Of a stretch of DNA of 64,000 bases, positions 33,683-42,977 are shown in pieces. The position numbers and the translations under genes are program-made. A model generated the notes under the pieces. That model was given only the letters and a program-made list of their open reading frames with translations. It was not told the origin of the DNA and did not search any database. Position 1 is the stretch's first letter. Each line of letters begins with the position of its first letter. Location: positions 310,001-374,000 of the forward strand of contig NZ_FOCZ01000001.1 in assembly GCF_900110245.1 (NCBI RefSeq), in the 5' to 3' direction. Origin of the DNA: Niastella yeongjuensis (GTDB taxonomy: Bacteria > Bacteroidota > Bacteroidia > Chitinophagales > Chitinophagaceae).

Positions 33683-34824
33683 GACCCAGGTTTTAGGGTT
33701 TCAAATGTTTTGACGATTGTTTTGATATTATTTTCCCAGCTATGGTCATTTAAATATTTGGTCCACTTTTCATCAAATAGTTGTTGTTCTTCTGTTAACA
33801 ACTTCTGTGCAGTTTCAACAAACGCATGCTTATTTCCTGGCTCAACCAATACCCCTATTTGATATTTTAGAACCACCTGCTTTAAGGAGCTCTCCCCATT
33901 AGAGACTATCACCCTTTTTTTAAACGGCGCAATCAGGTTCAAAATACCACTCTGTGAGGTAAACGTTTCTTTATAATACAAGGAAATAACATCACATACA
34001 GTTATAGCAGCTATCAATTCATTATCGGATAAAAATTTTTCTACCCATATAACCCGCTCCTCCAGCCCATCCTGCCTAATTTTTTCCCGATATAGTTGGG
34101 TATTTACCGAGCTACTTGCTGGGGAGCCGGCGATGAGTAGCTTTGTATTTGGTAAGTTCTTTAGTGATTCAATAATAATCTCATAATTTTTTTCGTCACG
34201 AATATTCCCCAGTATGCCAATTAAATTATCCCTGCCTTTTTGCTCCCGCAGGAATGATTGAAAACCGGCATCTACAGGGGCGGGAGTATATATGCCGTGA
34301 GGAATTTCAACTTTTCGTAAAGTTTCACTATAATAACTTTTAGTGGGGATATATCCATGGTGAAAAGCTACATCCATGATAGACATTACTTTTTTCATGG
34401 TATATGCAGAGATTCCTTTTTGGGCGAAATAATGATCTCTATCGGGGTCGTGCAATATCACACCAAACAAATGACGCTTTCTCAATTTGTTAAAAAAAAA
34501 GCTCCAAACGATAGAAGACAGCTGATCAAAGTCGTTGAAAACAACGATAGAGGGTTGTTGCTTTTTTAAGAATTTGTAAAATCGCCAGGGATTCACAAAG
34601 CTTCTATATACAAAATGAAACTGGCGAAGCACCCTGTTTGACATGCCAGGCTTATCTGACATTAAAATCTTACATAAGTTAGGTCCATCAGCCAGAGGAC
34701 TGATTGTTGGTACTAATAACGAACACCGTTCAATTTTTCCCCATTTTTGAGTGGTATCAAAAAGTGCTTTTGCATATTCATAATTGCCACCAAAACTATT
34801 AATGTTGTATATAACAATCTTCAT
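33679..34824 (-). CDS. Glycosyltransferase, GT4-like (divergent donor motif)
   Basis: The product is 381 residues with a GT-B layout: an N-terminal domain starting MKIVIYNINSFGGNYEYAKA and a C-terminal domain with NLIGILGNIRDEKNYEIIIE and LLIAGSPASSSVN. The usual E-x7-E donor motif is not clear; at its place stands FTSQSGILNLIAPFKKRVI. This divergence means the exact family is uncertain. It lies 20 bp after a GT2 gene and overlaps the acetyltransferase gene by 4 bp. A sugar-transfer role in the same polysaccharide is inferred from fold and context. Confidence 0.78.
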   Translation of the reverse strand: MKIVIYNINSFGGNYEYAKALFDTTQKWGKIERCSLLVPTISPLADGPNLCKILMSDKPGMSNRVLRQFHFVYRSFVNPWRFYKFLKKQQPSIVVFNDFDQLSSIVWSFFFNKLRKRHLFGVILHDPDRDHYFAQKGISAYTMKKVMSIMDVAFHHGYIPTKSYYSETLRKVEIPHGIYTPAPVDAGFQSFLREQKGRDNLIGILGNIRDEKNYEIIIESLKNLPNTKLLIAGSPASSSVNTQLYREKIRQDGLEERVIWVEKFLSDNELIAAITVCDVISLYYKETFTSQSGILNLIAPFKKRVIVSNGESSLKQVVLKYQIGVLVEPGNKHAFVETAQKLLTEEQQLFDEKWTKYLNDHSWENNIKTIVKTFETLKPGS

Positions 34825-34844
34825 GTAATGGATATACTCCGGAT

Positions 34845-35885
34845 TTACTTAAGACTAAGTCTCTTTTGTAATTGTCTTGCCTCTTCTTTTTTCTTATCGC
34901 TCGATTTGAAGTAACCCTTTGTATATCCTTTTATGTAACTAAGCCTTGTTCTTTCCAGCAACGAAATTCCATACAGAAACACTGAAAAATTGTATTTGGC
35001 CGATTTTAGCTTAAGCCAATTCCTTAAATAATTGATATACGATCTAAGTCCAGGAAGAAATATAATGCAAATAAGCAACCATGGCAAGGTTAGTTGTTTT
35101 GAAATAACCGCAATCGCTAATATTAAAAAGCTAATAAACAAAAGATATCTTAATAGGGTTTCAATAGAATTTGAGATTACATTTCGTTGGTTTACGTGAG
35201 CTTCGCCATCTCCCAATCCATACCGAAAAGCTTCTTTTACATATGCTTTTGCGGCTTTATGGCGTCCCCAATATACATATGGCTCCGTTACCTGGTGAAA
35301 CACCACACCCGCTGACTTCACCACTTTTCCAAATGTAGTATCGTCGCCAGCCAGGGTCAGCCATTCCGGATAGCCACCAGCCCTTTCAAAAATATCTTTA
35401 TAGTAAGCCACCGACCGTGAAGAGGGTATAAAACTGTCATGCGCAATATCTACCTGGTATCCGTTACTTAAAATATAAGCAGCTTTTGCGGGTAATGTAT
35501 CGATATCCTGTTCTATCACAGAAAAAGCACCGCCCGTTGCTTTAACGCTAATATCAGCAAAGGGGCTCATCAGGCTTTTTAGCCAATCCGGGTGAAAGCG
35601 ACAGCCAAAATCTGTACTTGCAATAAGATCATGCGATGCTTTCCTTATAGCGATATTCCGGCCTTCTGCAACATTACAGCCTTTTTGCTGCAATACAACA
35701 ATAGGCACAGCTGAATGACGCTGCCACTCTATTAAAGCCTCATAAGTTCCATCAGTAGATCCTGCATCTGTAATTATTATTTCGGCAGGTTGCAGGGTTT
35801 GGTTCCTAAGATCTTCTATTGTCTTATCGATCCTTTTCCTTTCGTTAAAAACTGTTGATACAAGTGTAAACTGCTTACGCATCAT
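34845..35885 (-). CDS. Membrane-anchored glycosyltransferase family 2
   Basis: The product is 346 residues. The GT-A domain spans about residues 5-230: TLVSTVFNERKRIDKTIEDL, IITDAGSTDGTYEAL and the DxD-like IASTDFGCRFHPDWL. One or two hydrophobic helices follow at about 245-290 (LLRYLLFISFLILAIAVIS), which anchor it to the inner membrane, then a basic tail (KKKEEARQLQKRL). It should add a sugar to a lipid-linked intermediate on the cytoplasmic side. It lies between the UGM-like flavoprotein gene and a GT4 gene. Confidence 0.9.
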   Translation of the reverse strand: MMRKQFTLVSTVFNERKRIDKTIEDLRNQTLQPAEIIITDAGSTDGTYEALIEWQRHSAVPIVVLQQKGCNVAEGRNIAIRKASHDLIASTDFGCRFHPDWLKSLMSPFADISVKATGGAFSVIEQDIDTLPAKAAYILSNGYQVDIAHDSFIPSSRSVAYYKDIFERAGGYPEWLTLAGDDTTFGKVVKSAGVVFHQVTEPYVYWGRHKAAKAYVKEAFRYGLGDGEAHVNQRNVISNSIETLLRYLLFISFLILAIAVISKQLTLPWLLICIIFLPGLRSYINYLRNWLKLKSAKYNFSVFLYGISLLERTRLSYIKGYTKGYFKSSDKKKEEARQLQKRLSLK

Positions 35886-35906
35886 TAATTAAATAATATT
35901 ATAGAC

Positions 35907-37172
35907 TTACGACAACGCATTTATTCGTGAAGTGACATCAAAGGCGGCTTCAATACATTTATCCATATTGTAATATTCCCATTCAGCAAACCTGCCCAAC
36001 AAATAAACCCCTTCTGCCTCCAATACTTTTTTAGTGGAAGCAATTAACGGGCGTGTATGCTTGTCCTGAATAACATATGAGTTAGGTTCGTAATTAAAGG
36101 AAATGGGTTTAAGGTTTCCCGGCAGCTTGGCAATTTCTGCTACCATCTTTTCATACGGTACTTCACCCGAAAATTCAACCACACAGGTTTTTCTGCTTCC
36201 TCCCCTGTTATTTGAATCACTGAAATTACCTGTGTAAATGATCCGGTGTGCCCTGGTAAACGGTTCAGGTATATACAACCAGCTTATATCTGTTTCGTCT
36301 GTTTCACAAAACAAATTAGAGGTACCGTTTGATTGAAGTTGCTGCAATGCAGTTGTATTTACATTATTTTGCTGCAACAGCTTTTCCCATGACGCAGGCA
36401 ATTGTCGAACATCGCCACAGAATATTACCTTATCAAATCCGGCCTGACGGGCTATTGTAAAATGACCATTTTCTTTATATACCTCTTCAACAGGAGTATT
36501 GGCTTGTATGGTCAATCCTTGCGCAAGCCTGTCAACAATAAACTGTGACCCGTTTTCTTTAGCGTAAAAGAAGGTAGCATGCACCATGCCGGCTTCTTCC
36601 TCCCTCATCATGTTACTCAGTATAACAGACTTCAAATCCGGCATAGGTAATTTGCCATCCAGCCATTCCATAGATACTTTACTCAGGTCTGTCCTCCATA
36701 TTTTATTATTATAGGGAGCAAAGTATATTTCATATAAGGAATTACCGAAGTTGCTACGCAAAAAGCTTTCGAAATTATCATACTCCAATGCGGGCTTCTT
36801 GGGCAGCTTCGCCAGTTCCAGCAATTCATTGATAACCTGCTCTACCAATTCCTTATCCAGCAAATACAGGTAGTTTTCAATGGGATATCCAATAATATGG
36901 TTTTTAAAAAATATCCTGGCTTTACGACGGGCAGCAACAAATTCGTTTTCTTTATCAAAGTGCGACCAGAACCATTCTAACACTTTGGGGTTACGGGAAT
37001 TAAAAACATGTCCCCCCACCTTATGAAACAAACAATCGTTTACTCTTTCGCATTTAATCAATCCCCCCACCGCTGGTTGCTTTTCAAATAATGTTACTGA
37101 ATGGCCCATATTCTTCAGCATCCGCGCCGAACTCAATCCCGATATACCTGTTCCAATTATTGCAATCTTCAT
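35907..37172 (-). CDS. UDP-galactopyranose mutase-like flavoprotein
   Basis: The product is 421 residues from ATG 37172 (MKIAIIGTGISGLSSARML); a TTG five codons earlier is less likely. The Rossmann GxGxxG motif, FEKQPAVGGLIKC and the KVGGHVFNSRNPKVLEW segment match the UDP-galactopyranose mutase / protoporphyrinogen-oxidase-like FAD family. The APYNNKIWRTDLSKVSMEWL region resembles Glf enzymes, which make UDP-galactofuranose. It is longer than usual Glf (about 370 residues) and may use another sugar nucleotide. Its position among glycosyltransferases supports a precursor role. Confidence 0.75.
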   Translation of the reverse strand: MKIAIIGTGISGLSSARMLKNMGHSVTLFEKQPAVGGLIKCERVNDCLFHKVGGHVFNSRNPKVLEWFWSHFDKENEFVAARRKARIFFKNHIIGYPIENYLYLLDKELVEQVINELLELAKLPKKPALEYDNFESFLRSNFGNSLYEIYFAPYNNKIWRTDLSKVSMEWLDGKLPMPDLKSVILSNMMREEEAGMVHATFFYAKENGSQFIVDRLAQGLTIQANTPVEEVYKENGHFTIARQAGFDKVIFCGDVRQLPASWEKLLQQNNVNTTALQQLQSNGTSNLFCETDETDISWLYIPEPFTRAHRIIYTGNFSDSNNRGGSRKTCVVEFSGEVPYEKMVAEIAKLPGNLKPISFNYEPNSYVIQDKHTRPLIASTKKVLEAEGVYLLGRFAEWEYYNMDKCIEAAFDVTSRINALS

Positions 37173-37183
37173 AATTCTAATTT

Positions 37184-38125
37184 TCAAAACAAGTTTAAAT
37201 ACGCTGCAAAAAGTTCTTTTGAGTTAGAAGCTCCATAGATACTACTCCAACCTGTTTTTGTTTTGGTAAGCTCGTATTTTGTAATTAATCTTCTATACAT
37301 CATGCAGAAATAATCCTTAAGGTAAATATGCCTGGTCGCCTCTGTGTCCATTTTTGAAAGGAACTGTTTGTTCGAGGCTGCATTACCATAAAACATTAGT
37401 AAGGAATGCAAAACAGGTTTAAAATTTATGTTCGCTTGCATGATCTTTAAACAGGTTTCAAGATTTTTTGCACGCTTTATCTCCATTACAGTTTGATCGG
37501 TCAGTTGTGCCTGGTGTTGCCGGTACAATACACATGTTTCATTTTCATGAACATAGTTGTTGGCATGAAGAGCTATCCTTAAACCATACTCATAGTCTTC
37601 GTGCGTCATTAAGTCTTCACGCCACCAGCCTACCTTGTTTAAAAAATGCTTATTAAAAAGTATCGTTTGTGTTAAGCACCAGCCCTCTAACACCAGATTT
37701 TTCAACGATCTGCCAGGTAATGGATGATACTGCATAACTACATCTGCCTGCTGCCACTTACATCTTTCTTCCATAGCCTTTACGTATGGCCCATATACGA
37801 AATTAACCGAATCTTCCTTTAATAGTTTTGCCTGTACCTGAAATTTATTGCGTGATAATAAATCGTCAGAATCTAAAAACTGTATGGCTTCTCCTGAAGC
37901 ATATTTCAACCCCTTATTTCTGGCGGCACCTGGGCCTGTGCCATCACTTGTCAACAATGTTACCTTATTTCCGAACTCACTAAGGGCACCTTTAAGGTCA
38001 TCAGTTGAATGGTCATCCACGACTATAACTTCGAATGGCTGTAGTGTTTGTGCGAAAACAGAATGAAGTGTTTGGCCAATCAAATTTGCCCGGTTTTTTA
38101 CCGGTATAACGACTGATATTTTCAC
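37184..38125 (-). CDS. Glycosyltransferase family 2
   Basis: The product is 313 residues starting with GTG at 38125. GT-A marks are ISVVIPVKNRANLIGQTLHS, IVVDDHSTDDLKGAL and the DxD motif in IQFLDSDDLLSRNKF. TQTILFNKHFLNKVGWW and MTHEDYEYGLRIALH form the acceptor-side region. It should add a sugar to the growing repeat unit in the cytosol. It lies 10 bp after another GT2 gene and 11 bp before the flavoprotein gene. The donor is unknown. Confidence 0.92.
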   Translation of the reverse strand: MKISVVIPVKNRANLIGQTLHSVFAQTLQPFEVIVVDDHSTDDLKGALSEFGNKVTLLTSDGTGPGAARNKGLKYASGEAIQFLDSDDLLSRNKFQVQAKLLKEDSVNFVYGPYVKAMEERCKWQQADVVMQYHPLPGRSLKNLVLEGWCLTQTILFNKHFLNKVGWWREDLMTHEDYEYGLRIALHANNYVHENETCVLYRQHQAQLTDQTVMEIKRAKNLETCLKIMQANINFKPVLHSLLMFYGNAASNKQFLSKMDTEATRHIYLKDYFCMMYRRLITKYELTKTKTGWSSIYGASNSKELFAAYLNLF

Positions 38126-38135
38126 AAAATCTAGT

Positions 38136-39020
38136 TTAAATAAACCCTAACAACCCCTTGATGCTAATTTTAAAATACTGAAAACCTTTAGCTATAACGG
38201 TTGGTCTGAATGAAGCAATTAATAAAATTCCAGAAGAGAAAAGCAATCCTGCTGCATACAGTCGCCCTCTTTCCAATTTATACATCTGGTATTCGTTGGG
38301 TAAAAAGTATTTAACAAACCGCTCGCTTTCCTTATCTGACGAGCTGGCGCCAATCAGGTGCTGAATTTTCGCTGTAGGATAGTAAATAATTGAGTACCCC
38401 AATTTTTTAAACCGATAGCACCATTGCTTATCCTCGCCATACATAAAAAAATCATCGGGCAATTTATTTTCAGGCAGGTATTTTAAAATGTGTGAAGGAA
38501 AAAGAAAAAAAGTTCCCCAAATCCAGTCTGTTTCATGCTCCACTTCCAAATCCAGCTTTTTAAATTGATAAGCGGGTAAAACTTTTTGCAAACGGAAGGT
38601 CCTGATTATATTCTTCCAGATAGTGACAAATTCATTACTGGTTCCCTGTAAACTACCATCCTCACTTACTAACTGACAAGAGAGTGCACCGATATTAGGA
38701 TCGCTATTAATTCTTTCAAGTGAAAGATCGATGGCATTGTTTAGCAATACCGTATCACTGTTTAAAAGTAATATATACTTACTGCGTGTATGTTGAATTC
38801 CCAGATTATTACCTTTTGCGAATCCCAGGTTTGTTTTACTTTGAATAAGATTTATATCCGGAAAGTGTTTGAGGAAAAGCCTTGCATCGCATTCTGAGGA
38901 TGCATTATCAACTAAAACAATTTCATAATTGCATTTGGTATTGTCTATAACCGAACGTATGCAATTGCAGGTGAGTTCGAATGTATTATAGTTAACAATT
39001 ATTACTGAAATTTCCGGCAT
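38136..39020 (-). CDS. Glycosyltransferase family 2 (rhamnosyltransferase-like)
   Basis: The product is 294 residues. ISVIIVNYNTFELTCNCIRS, NLGFAKGNNLGIQHTRSKY and the metal-site LLLNSDTVLLNNAI are typical of WbbL/RfbN-like transferases that often add rhamnose or other deoxysugars. WIWGTFFLFPSHILKYL and FFMYGEDKQWCYRFKKLGY are further family marks. A C-terminal hydrophobic segment near residue 255-275 may touch the membrane. It could use the 6-deoxy sugar made by the CDP or GDP branch, but this is only inference. Confidence 0.9.
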   Translation of the reverse strand: MPEISVIIVNYNTFELTCNCIRSVIDNTKCNYEIVLVDNASSECDARLFLKHFPDINLIQSKTNLGFAKGNNLGIQHTRSKYILLLNSDTVLLNNAIDLSLERINSDPNIGALSCQLVSEDGSLQGTSNEFVTIWKNIIRTFRLQKVLPAYQFKKLDLEVEHETDWIWGTFFLFPSHILKYLPENKLPDDFFMYGEDKQWCYRFKKLGYSIIYYPTAKIQHLIGASSSDKESERFVKYFLPNEYQMYKLERGRLYAAGLLFSSGILLIASFRPTVIAKGFQYFKISIKGLLGFI

Positions 39021-39041
39021 CTTAATTTATCAAATTCATTT

Positions 39042-39641
39042 TTACAACGATTTCAGAACTTTTGCAGGTATTCCCCCTGCAATGCTGTTTGCCGGAAGAC
39101 TTTTTGTAACAACTGCATTAGCCCCAATTATACTGTTCTTTCCAATTGTAACTCCCGATAATATACTGACACCTTCACCTATCCAAACATTGTCTTCAAT
39201 TATGACAGGCCCCTTTGAATGCAATTTCCTTTTTGCCGGAGGTACATTTATAATATGCTCGTCAATTTCTCCATGAGAATGATCGGATATAAATACCTTG
39301 CTTGCAATAAGAACATTATTTCCAATCACAACTTTGTTTATACAGCCCATATGGCAATCTGCAGTAATGCTCACGTCGTTACCAATAATTAATTCAGGTG
39401 TATATTTTACACCTTCATATTCATCAATTGCCTCAAGCCTCAGATTATTCAGGCAACTAAAATTTCTGCCTATGGAAATATAATGCGGGTTTTTAATATA
39501 ACAGGGATCCATAATAAAATAGGAGCCGCTTATTGCTTTAAAACCAAATTTTTCGTTTTCGATATTCCGATACGCAGGATGATGAACTACCTTATAAACC
39601 AATTTAGCAAGCTGCTTAATAGCGAAGGATTTAATGCCCAT
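39042..39641 (-). CDS. Left-handed beta-helix acetyltransferase
   Basis: The product is 199 residues. Hexapeptide repeats run from about residue 45 to 190 (YISIGRNFSCLNNLRLEAID, DNVWIGEGVSILSGVTIG), ending with GGIPAKVLKSL. The catalytic-type His lies in ISDHSHGEI. This is a sugar O- or N-acetyltransferase of the maltose-acetyltransferase superfamily. It lies 75 bp downstream of the GT61 gene, one of the larger gaps in the operon, and 21 bp before a GT2 gene. The acceptor is unknown. Confidence 0.88.
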   Translation of the reverse strand: MGIKSFAIKQLAKLVYKVVHHPAYRNIENEKFGFKAISGSYFIMDPCYIKNPHYISIGRNFSCLNNLRLEAIDEYEGVKYTPELIIGNDVSITADCHMGCINKVVIGNNVLIASKVFISDHSHGEIDEHIINVPPAKRKLHSKGPVIIEDNVWIGEGVSILSGVTIGKNSIIGANAVVTKSLPANSIAGGIPAKVLKSL

Positions 39642-39716
39642 TATAATTATACGATTTAAATAATAATTCCATTATCATGCAATACACGCTACCTCATTTA
39701 GGCATAAGCTCACTTG

Positions 39717-40715
39717 CTATAACAATTCAAAATCAAGAATCTTATTTCGAAATGTTTTTTCGTTTATCGTAAGGTCATTGTTATTTTTAAGTTTTTCATC
39801 CGGTGGCATCCCATTTAAATAGTCCCACTTTATCTTAAAAATGTTAGCCAATTGAAAAAAGCAAAGTGGCTGCGATTTCCAGTCAGGATTTTTTATTTCC
39901 AGTACTTTACTATCAGCCGGCATAAACATGAGGTTAGTATGACCAGCTCCGTGCAATGCAATTAATGATTTACAACTGGAGAAAGTCATTAGCTGTTCGC
40001 TAAAAGTAAGATCTTCCGCAAATACTATTTCATAACCCATTTCTTTTACCAGTGGTAATATTTCATCTTCATTTAGTATTTTTCTTGTCTTTGCCTTTTT
40101 ACGAGAAAGATATATTTTCCTTGTTCCTACTTTGTTCATGTTTATTCCAATACCCTTTAATAGAGCTGCAACTAAAGAGCGTTGTAATTCAGGAATAATA
40201 TCCCCAGCATTAGGAGTGGTAACCGTTGTGATCAGATTATCGGCGCAATGACTTTCATGTTGGTTGATCCAAACAGGTACTATATTTAAAAGATTCAAAG
40301 ATTCAGTAACAAACGAGGCGTGCTGTAATTCGGAAGGCAACACTACCTTACCTACATTATATTCGTTTTGCAATAAATAGATCCGTGGGAGTACTTCACA
40401 CATCCAGTGATAGTAGTTGCCAGAGAACAGATCATGAACCCAAAAAAAACTCCCCTTTAAATAATTGACTTTTATAAAAAGCCTTGACTTTAGAAACAGA
40501 TACCATTGTTGCTTTTTGGAAAGCCCTTTAGTATTAAAATGGTTACTGAGGCCTGCAGGTTTATACTGCCTGTTTACAAACAAGTGGTTGGTTGGTGTCA
40601 GAAACGCATTTTTATAGTCAGCGAACGTAATTGAAGGCACAACAGAAGGTAATACCTCGGTTAATTCTGTTATTTGCAAATGCCGCCGGTTATAACTGTA
40701 AATCTCGTAACTCAT
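39717..40715 (-). CDS. Glycosyltransferase family 61 (DUF563)
   Basis: The product is 332 residues from ATG 40715 (a GTG sits one codon earlier). The GT61 signature is clear: GNYYHWMCEVLPRIYLLQ, then KIYLSRKKAKTRKILNEDE, FAEDLTFSEQLMTFSSCKSL and LIALHGAGHTNLMFMPADSKVLEI. GT61 members include plant xylosyltransferases, animal EOGT and bacterial capsule enzymes. It is the only GT61 among twelve GT2/GT4-type enzymes here and may add a pentose or amino-sugar branch. It lies 25 bp after a GT2 gene. Confidence 0.88.
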   Translation of the reverse strand: MSYEIYSYNRRHLQITELTEVLPSVVPSITFADYKNAFLTPTNHLFVNRQYKPAGLSNHFNTKGLSKKQQWYLFLKSRLFIKVNYLKGSFFWVHDLFSGNYYHWMCEVLPRIYLLQNEYNVGKVVLPSELQHASFVTESLNLLNIVPVWINQHESHCADNLITTVTTPNAGDIIPELQRSLVAALLKGIGINMNKVGTRKIYLSRKKAKTRKILNEDEILPLVKEMGYEIVFAEDLTFSEQLMTFSSCKSLIALHGAGHTNLMFMPADSKVLEIKNPDWKSQPLCFFQLANIFKIKWDYLNGMPPDEKLKNNNDLTINEKTFRNKILDFELL

Positions 40716-40740
40716 CACCCTTTCACAACACCTTTTATAA

Positions 40741-41748
40741 TTATTTTATATTGTTGATTATTCGCAAAGTCTGTTTCAATTTATCTATTGAAACAACTTT
40801 CTTTTTGAAACTTTTGCCTTGTTTAAACAATTCCTTCCTGTATGCTTTTTCTGATATCGGCCTCGATTTTATCCATATTTCCTGTACAGGCTTCTTATTG
40901 GTATAATAGTAGTTCCTAAGATTCAGCAAATAGATCCTTAACCATAAAAAGGATTTATTGTAATTCCACCCATTTAAAACGTACAAATAGGCATCCAGGG
41001 TAACGTTTGCAATTGAACAACCTTTGGTCAGCCTCAAAAAATACTCTTCCGTTAATCTTTCTTTCGGTATGAAATGCTGATAGATCAGGCGGTTATCGTT
41101 CCATAGTTTATACCCGCCCAGTTTCAACACCATACATAACTCGAGATCGCCGCCCGAACTAAGGCTGGTGCCCGTACGATCGGTTAACAAAGTTTCAAAA
41201 CCTGCTTTTTTCAAAGTAATCCAGGCTGACTTTCTTATTACAAGCCCTGCGCCTACCAGCCAATTATTATTTTCAGTAAGTTCTCCCGTATAATTCAATG
41301 CACTACCACAGGCATAGCCACGTTTACATTCTTCAAACCAGGCAGGTGCCTCGATCTCAGTTTTCGCAATGCCCATGCCGCCAGATGCTCCTATTTGGGA
41401 ATCACTTTCCATTATAGAAAAGGCAGTGGCAATATAATTTTCTTCCAACCAGTTATCGTCATCGCAAAAAATAACATAGGAATATGAAGATGCATTTATG
41501 CCTGCTTCTCTGGCATGACTCAGGCCTGGCTTACTTTCATTAATAATATGCAACGGAATGTTAACACCAAATGCATCCCAGGTTTGGCGGGCTATAATGG
41601 CCGTATTGTCGGTACTTGCATTATCAACGACAATAATTTCGGCAGCTATATTATTGTTGATCTGTTGTACACTCAGGTGCTCTAAAGTTTCGCCAAGCCG
41701 TTTAGAACTATTATAACAACATATTATTACAGAAACACCTTTCATCAT
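40741..41748 (-). CDS. Glycosyltransferase family 2
   Basis: The product is 335 residues. GT-A features are VSVIICCYNSSKRLGETLEH, IIVVDNASTDNTAII, SKPGLSHAREAGINAS and the acidic metal site VIFCDDDNWLEENYI. The GAGLVIRKSAWITLKKAGFE region and LSSGGDLELCMVLKLGGYKL mark the acceptor half. The ATG overlaps the GT4 stop as ATGA, so the two are coupled. A basic C-terminus (KQGKSFKKKVVSIDKLKQ) may bind the membrane. The donor is unknown. Confidence 0.92.
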   Translation of the reverse strand: MMKGVSVIICCYNSSKRLGETLEHLSVQQINNNIAAEIIVVDNASTDNTAIIARQTWDAFGVNIPLHIINESKPGLSHAREAGINASSYSYVIFCDDDNWLEENYIATAFSIMESDSQIGASGGMGIAKTEIEAPAWFEECKRGYACGSALNYTGELTENNNWLVGAGLVIRKSAWITLKKAGFETLLTDRTGTSLSSGGDLELCMVLKLGGYKLWNDNRLIYQHFIPKERLTEEYFLRLTKGCSIANVTLDAYLYVLNGWNYNKSFLWLRIYLLNLRNYYYTNKKPVQEIWIKSRPISEKAYRKELFKQGKSFKKKVVSIDKLKQTLRIINNIK

Positions 41749-42947
41749 TTAGTAGCTATTTCCTTGTATTTGTTTTCCATTAGCGAACCAATGGTTTCAG
41801 AATTATACGCAGATAGTATTTTATTACGGGCTGCTTCACCCAGCTGAACTGCCAGCTCTTTATTGTTCAATAATCTTATAACCGCGTCGGCTATTTCACC
41901 TGGCTTTAATGGATCAATCAATAATCCAGCTTCAGGTTCTTCCAACATATCTTTCATTCCACCTTTCAAACTTCCTACAATAGCTCTTGCAGCGCTCATA
42001 GCTTCCAGGCAAACATTAGGAAAGTTTTCCCAGATACTGGGATACACGCAAACGTCAATTGTTGATAATATTCCCGGAATTTCGTCGGGTGTGGCTTCCT
42101 TAAATTCAACCCGGGTAGCAAACTGCTGCAATTGTTGCATCACATAATCTTTCATGCTGATGCCAGGTAAATGCGATGGAAGTGATTTGCCAACTATCAA
42201 AAATCGCGAGTGAGGTACTTCTTTCAGTATCGTTTTTGCGGCCTCCGTCAATACAATCATCCCTTTTCTCACTTCCAGCCTGCCGATAAAACCAAAAACA
42301 GTTCCTCTGTTAACGGAAGGAATAGCGAGGAACTTTGGGTTAGGAAGGAAAGGATATGGAACATTCGAAATGTTTTGCCTTTGAATATTCCACCTTTCCG
42401 AAACAATATCGCCCAATGAAATCGAGGGTGTATGTATTTGATCGGCCAGTTTGGTAATCAGATACTCCCGATCTTCTTCTTTTTTTACCCATTTCCAGAA
42501 AGGTTTATTCATCTTCCCTCTTATTAACCCGCCCATCATATACCGAACCTTCGATAAGGCTGGTACATAAAAGTTGGACATTTCATGTATAAAGAAAGAA
42601 GGTGTATGCAGTTTTACAACCAGTGGCAATGAAGGGAATTGTTTTTTAATGTAATACCCATCGCCCGAATATTCCGGCGATTCAATCACATCAAAATTAA
42701 TGGCTGCATGCCTTTCACTAAATAGCGGAACGATCGCTTCAGGAAATACATCTCTTTTGGTACAGTTTATCCGTTGTACAGTTACGCCTTCAATAATTTC
42801 GGTAACCGTACGGTTGGGAGATGCACAGAACACTTCCACATGATGTCCCCTGCGTTGCATCATGGCGGCTACCTGCCTAATATAGGTAGCAATGCCGCCC
42901 AAAGCAGTATCCGGTGGATATTCAAAACTTACGTAAGCTATTTTCAA
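41745..42947 (-). CDS. Glycosyltransferase, GT4 type
   Basis: The product is 400 residues. The start codon is TTG at 42947; no ATG occurs upstream in frame and the first strand (KIAYVSFEYPPDTALGGIAT) is needed for the fold. The glycine-rich ALGGIATYIRQVAAMM loop is the GT4 phosphate-binding region. The C-terminal half has GTVFGFIGRLEVRKGMIVLT, RFLIVGKSLPSHLPG and the donor motif ENFPNVCLEAMSAARAIVG. It adds a sugar in the cytosol. It is linked to the following GT2 gene by a 4-bp overlap. Confidence 0.9.
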   Translation of the reverse strand: MKIAYVSFEYPPDTALGGIATYIRQVAAMMQRRGHHVEVFCASPNRTVTEIIEGVTVQRINCTKRDVFPEAIVPLFSERHAAINFDVIESPEYSGDGYYIKKQFPSLPLVVKLHTPSFFIHEMSNFYVPALSKVRYMMGGLIRGKMNKPFWKWVKKEEDREYLITKLADQIHTPSISLGDIVSERWNIQRQNISNVPYPFLPNPKFLAIPSVNRGTVFGFIGRLEVRKGMIVLTEAAKTILKEVPHSRFLIVGKSLPSHLPGISMKDYVMQQLQQFATRVEFKEATPDEIPGILSTIDVCVYPSIWENFPNVCLEAMSAARAIVGSLKGGMKDMLEEPEAGLLIDPLKPGEIADAVIRLLNNKELAVQLGEAARNKILSAYNSETIGSLMENKYKEIATK

Positions 42948-42977
42948 ATTACCAACTTTATAAAAACAAAACCTGGT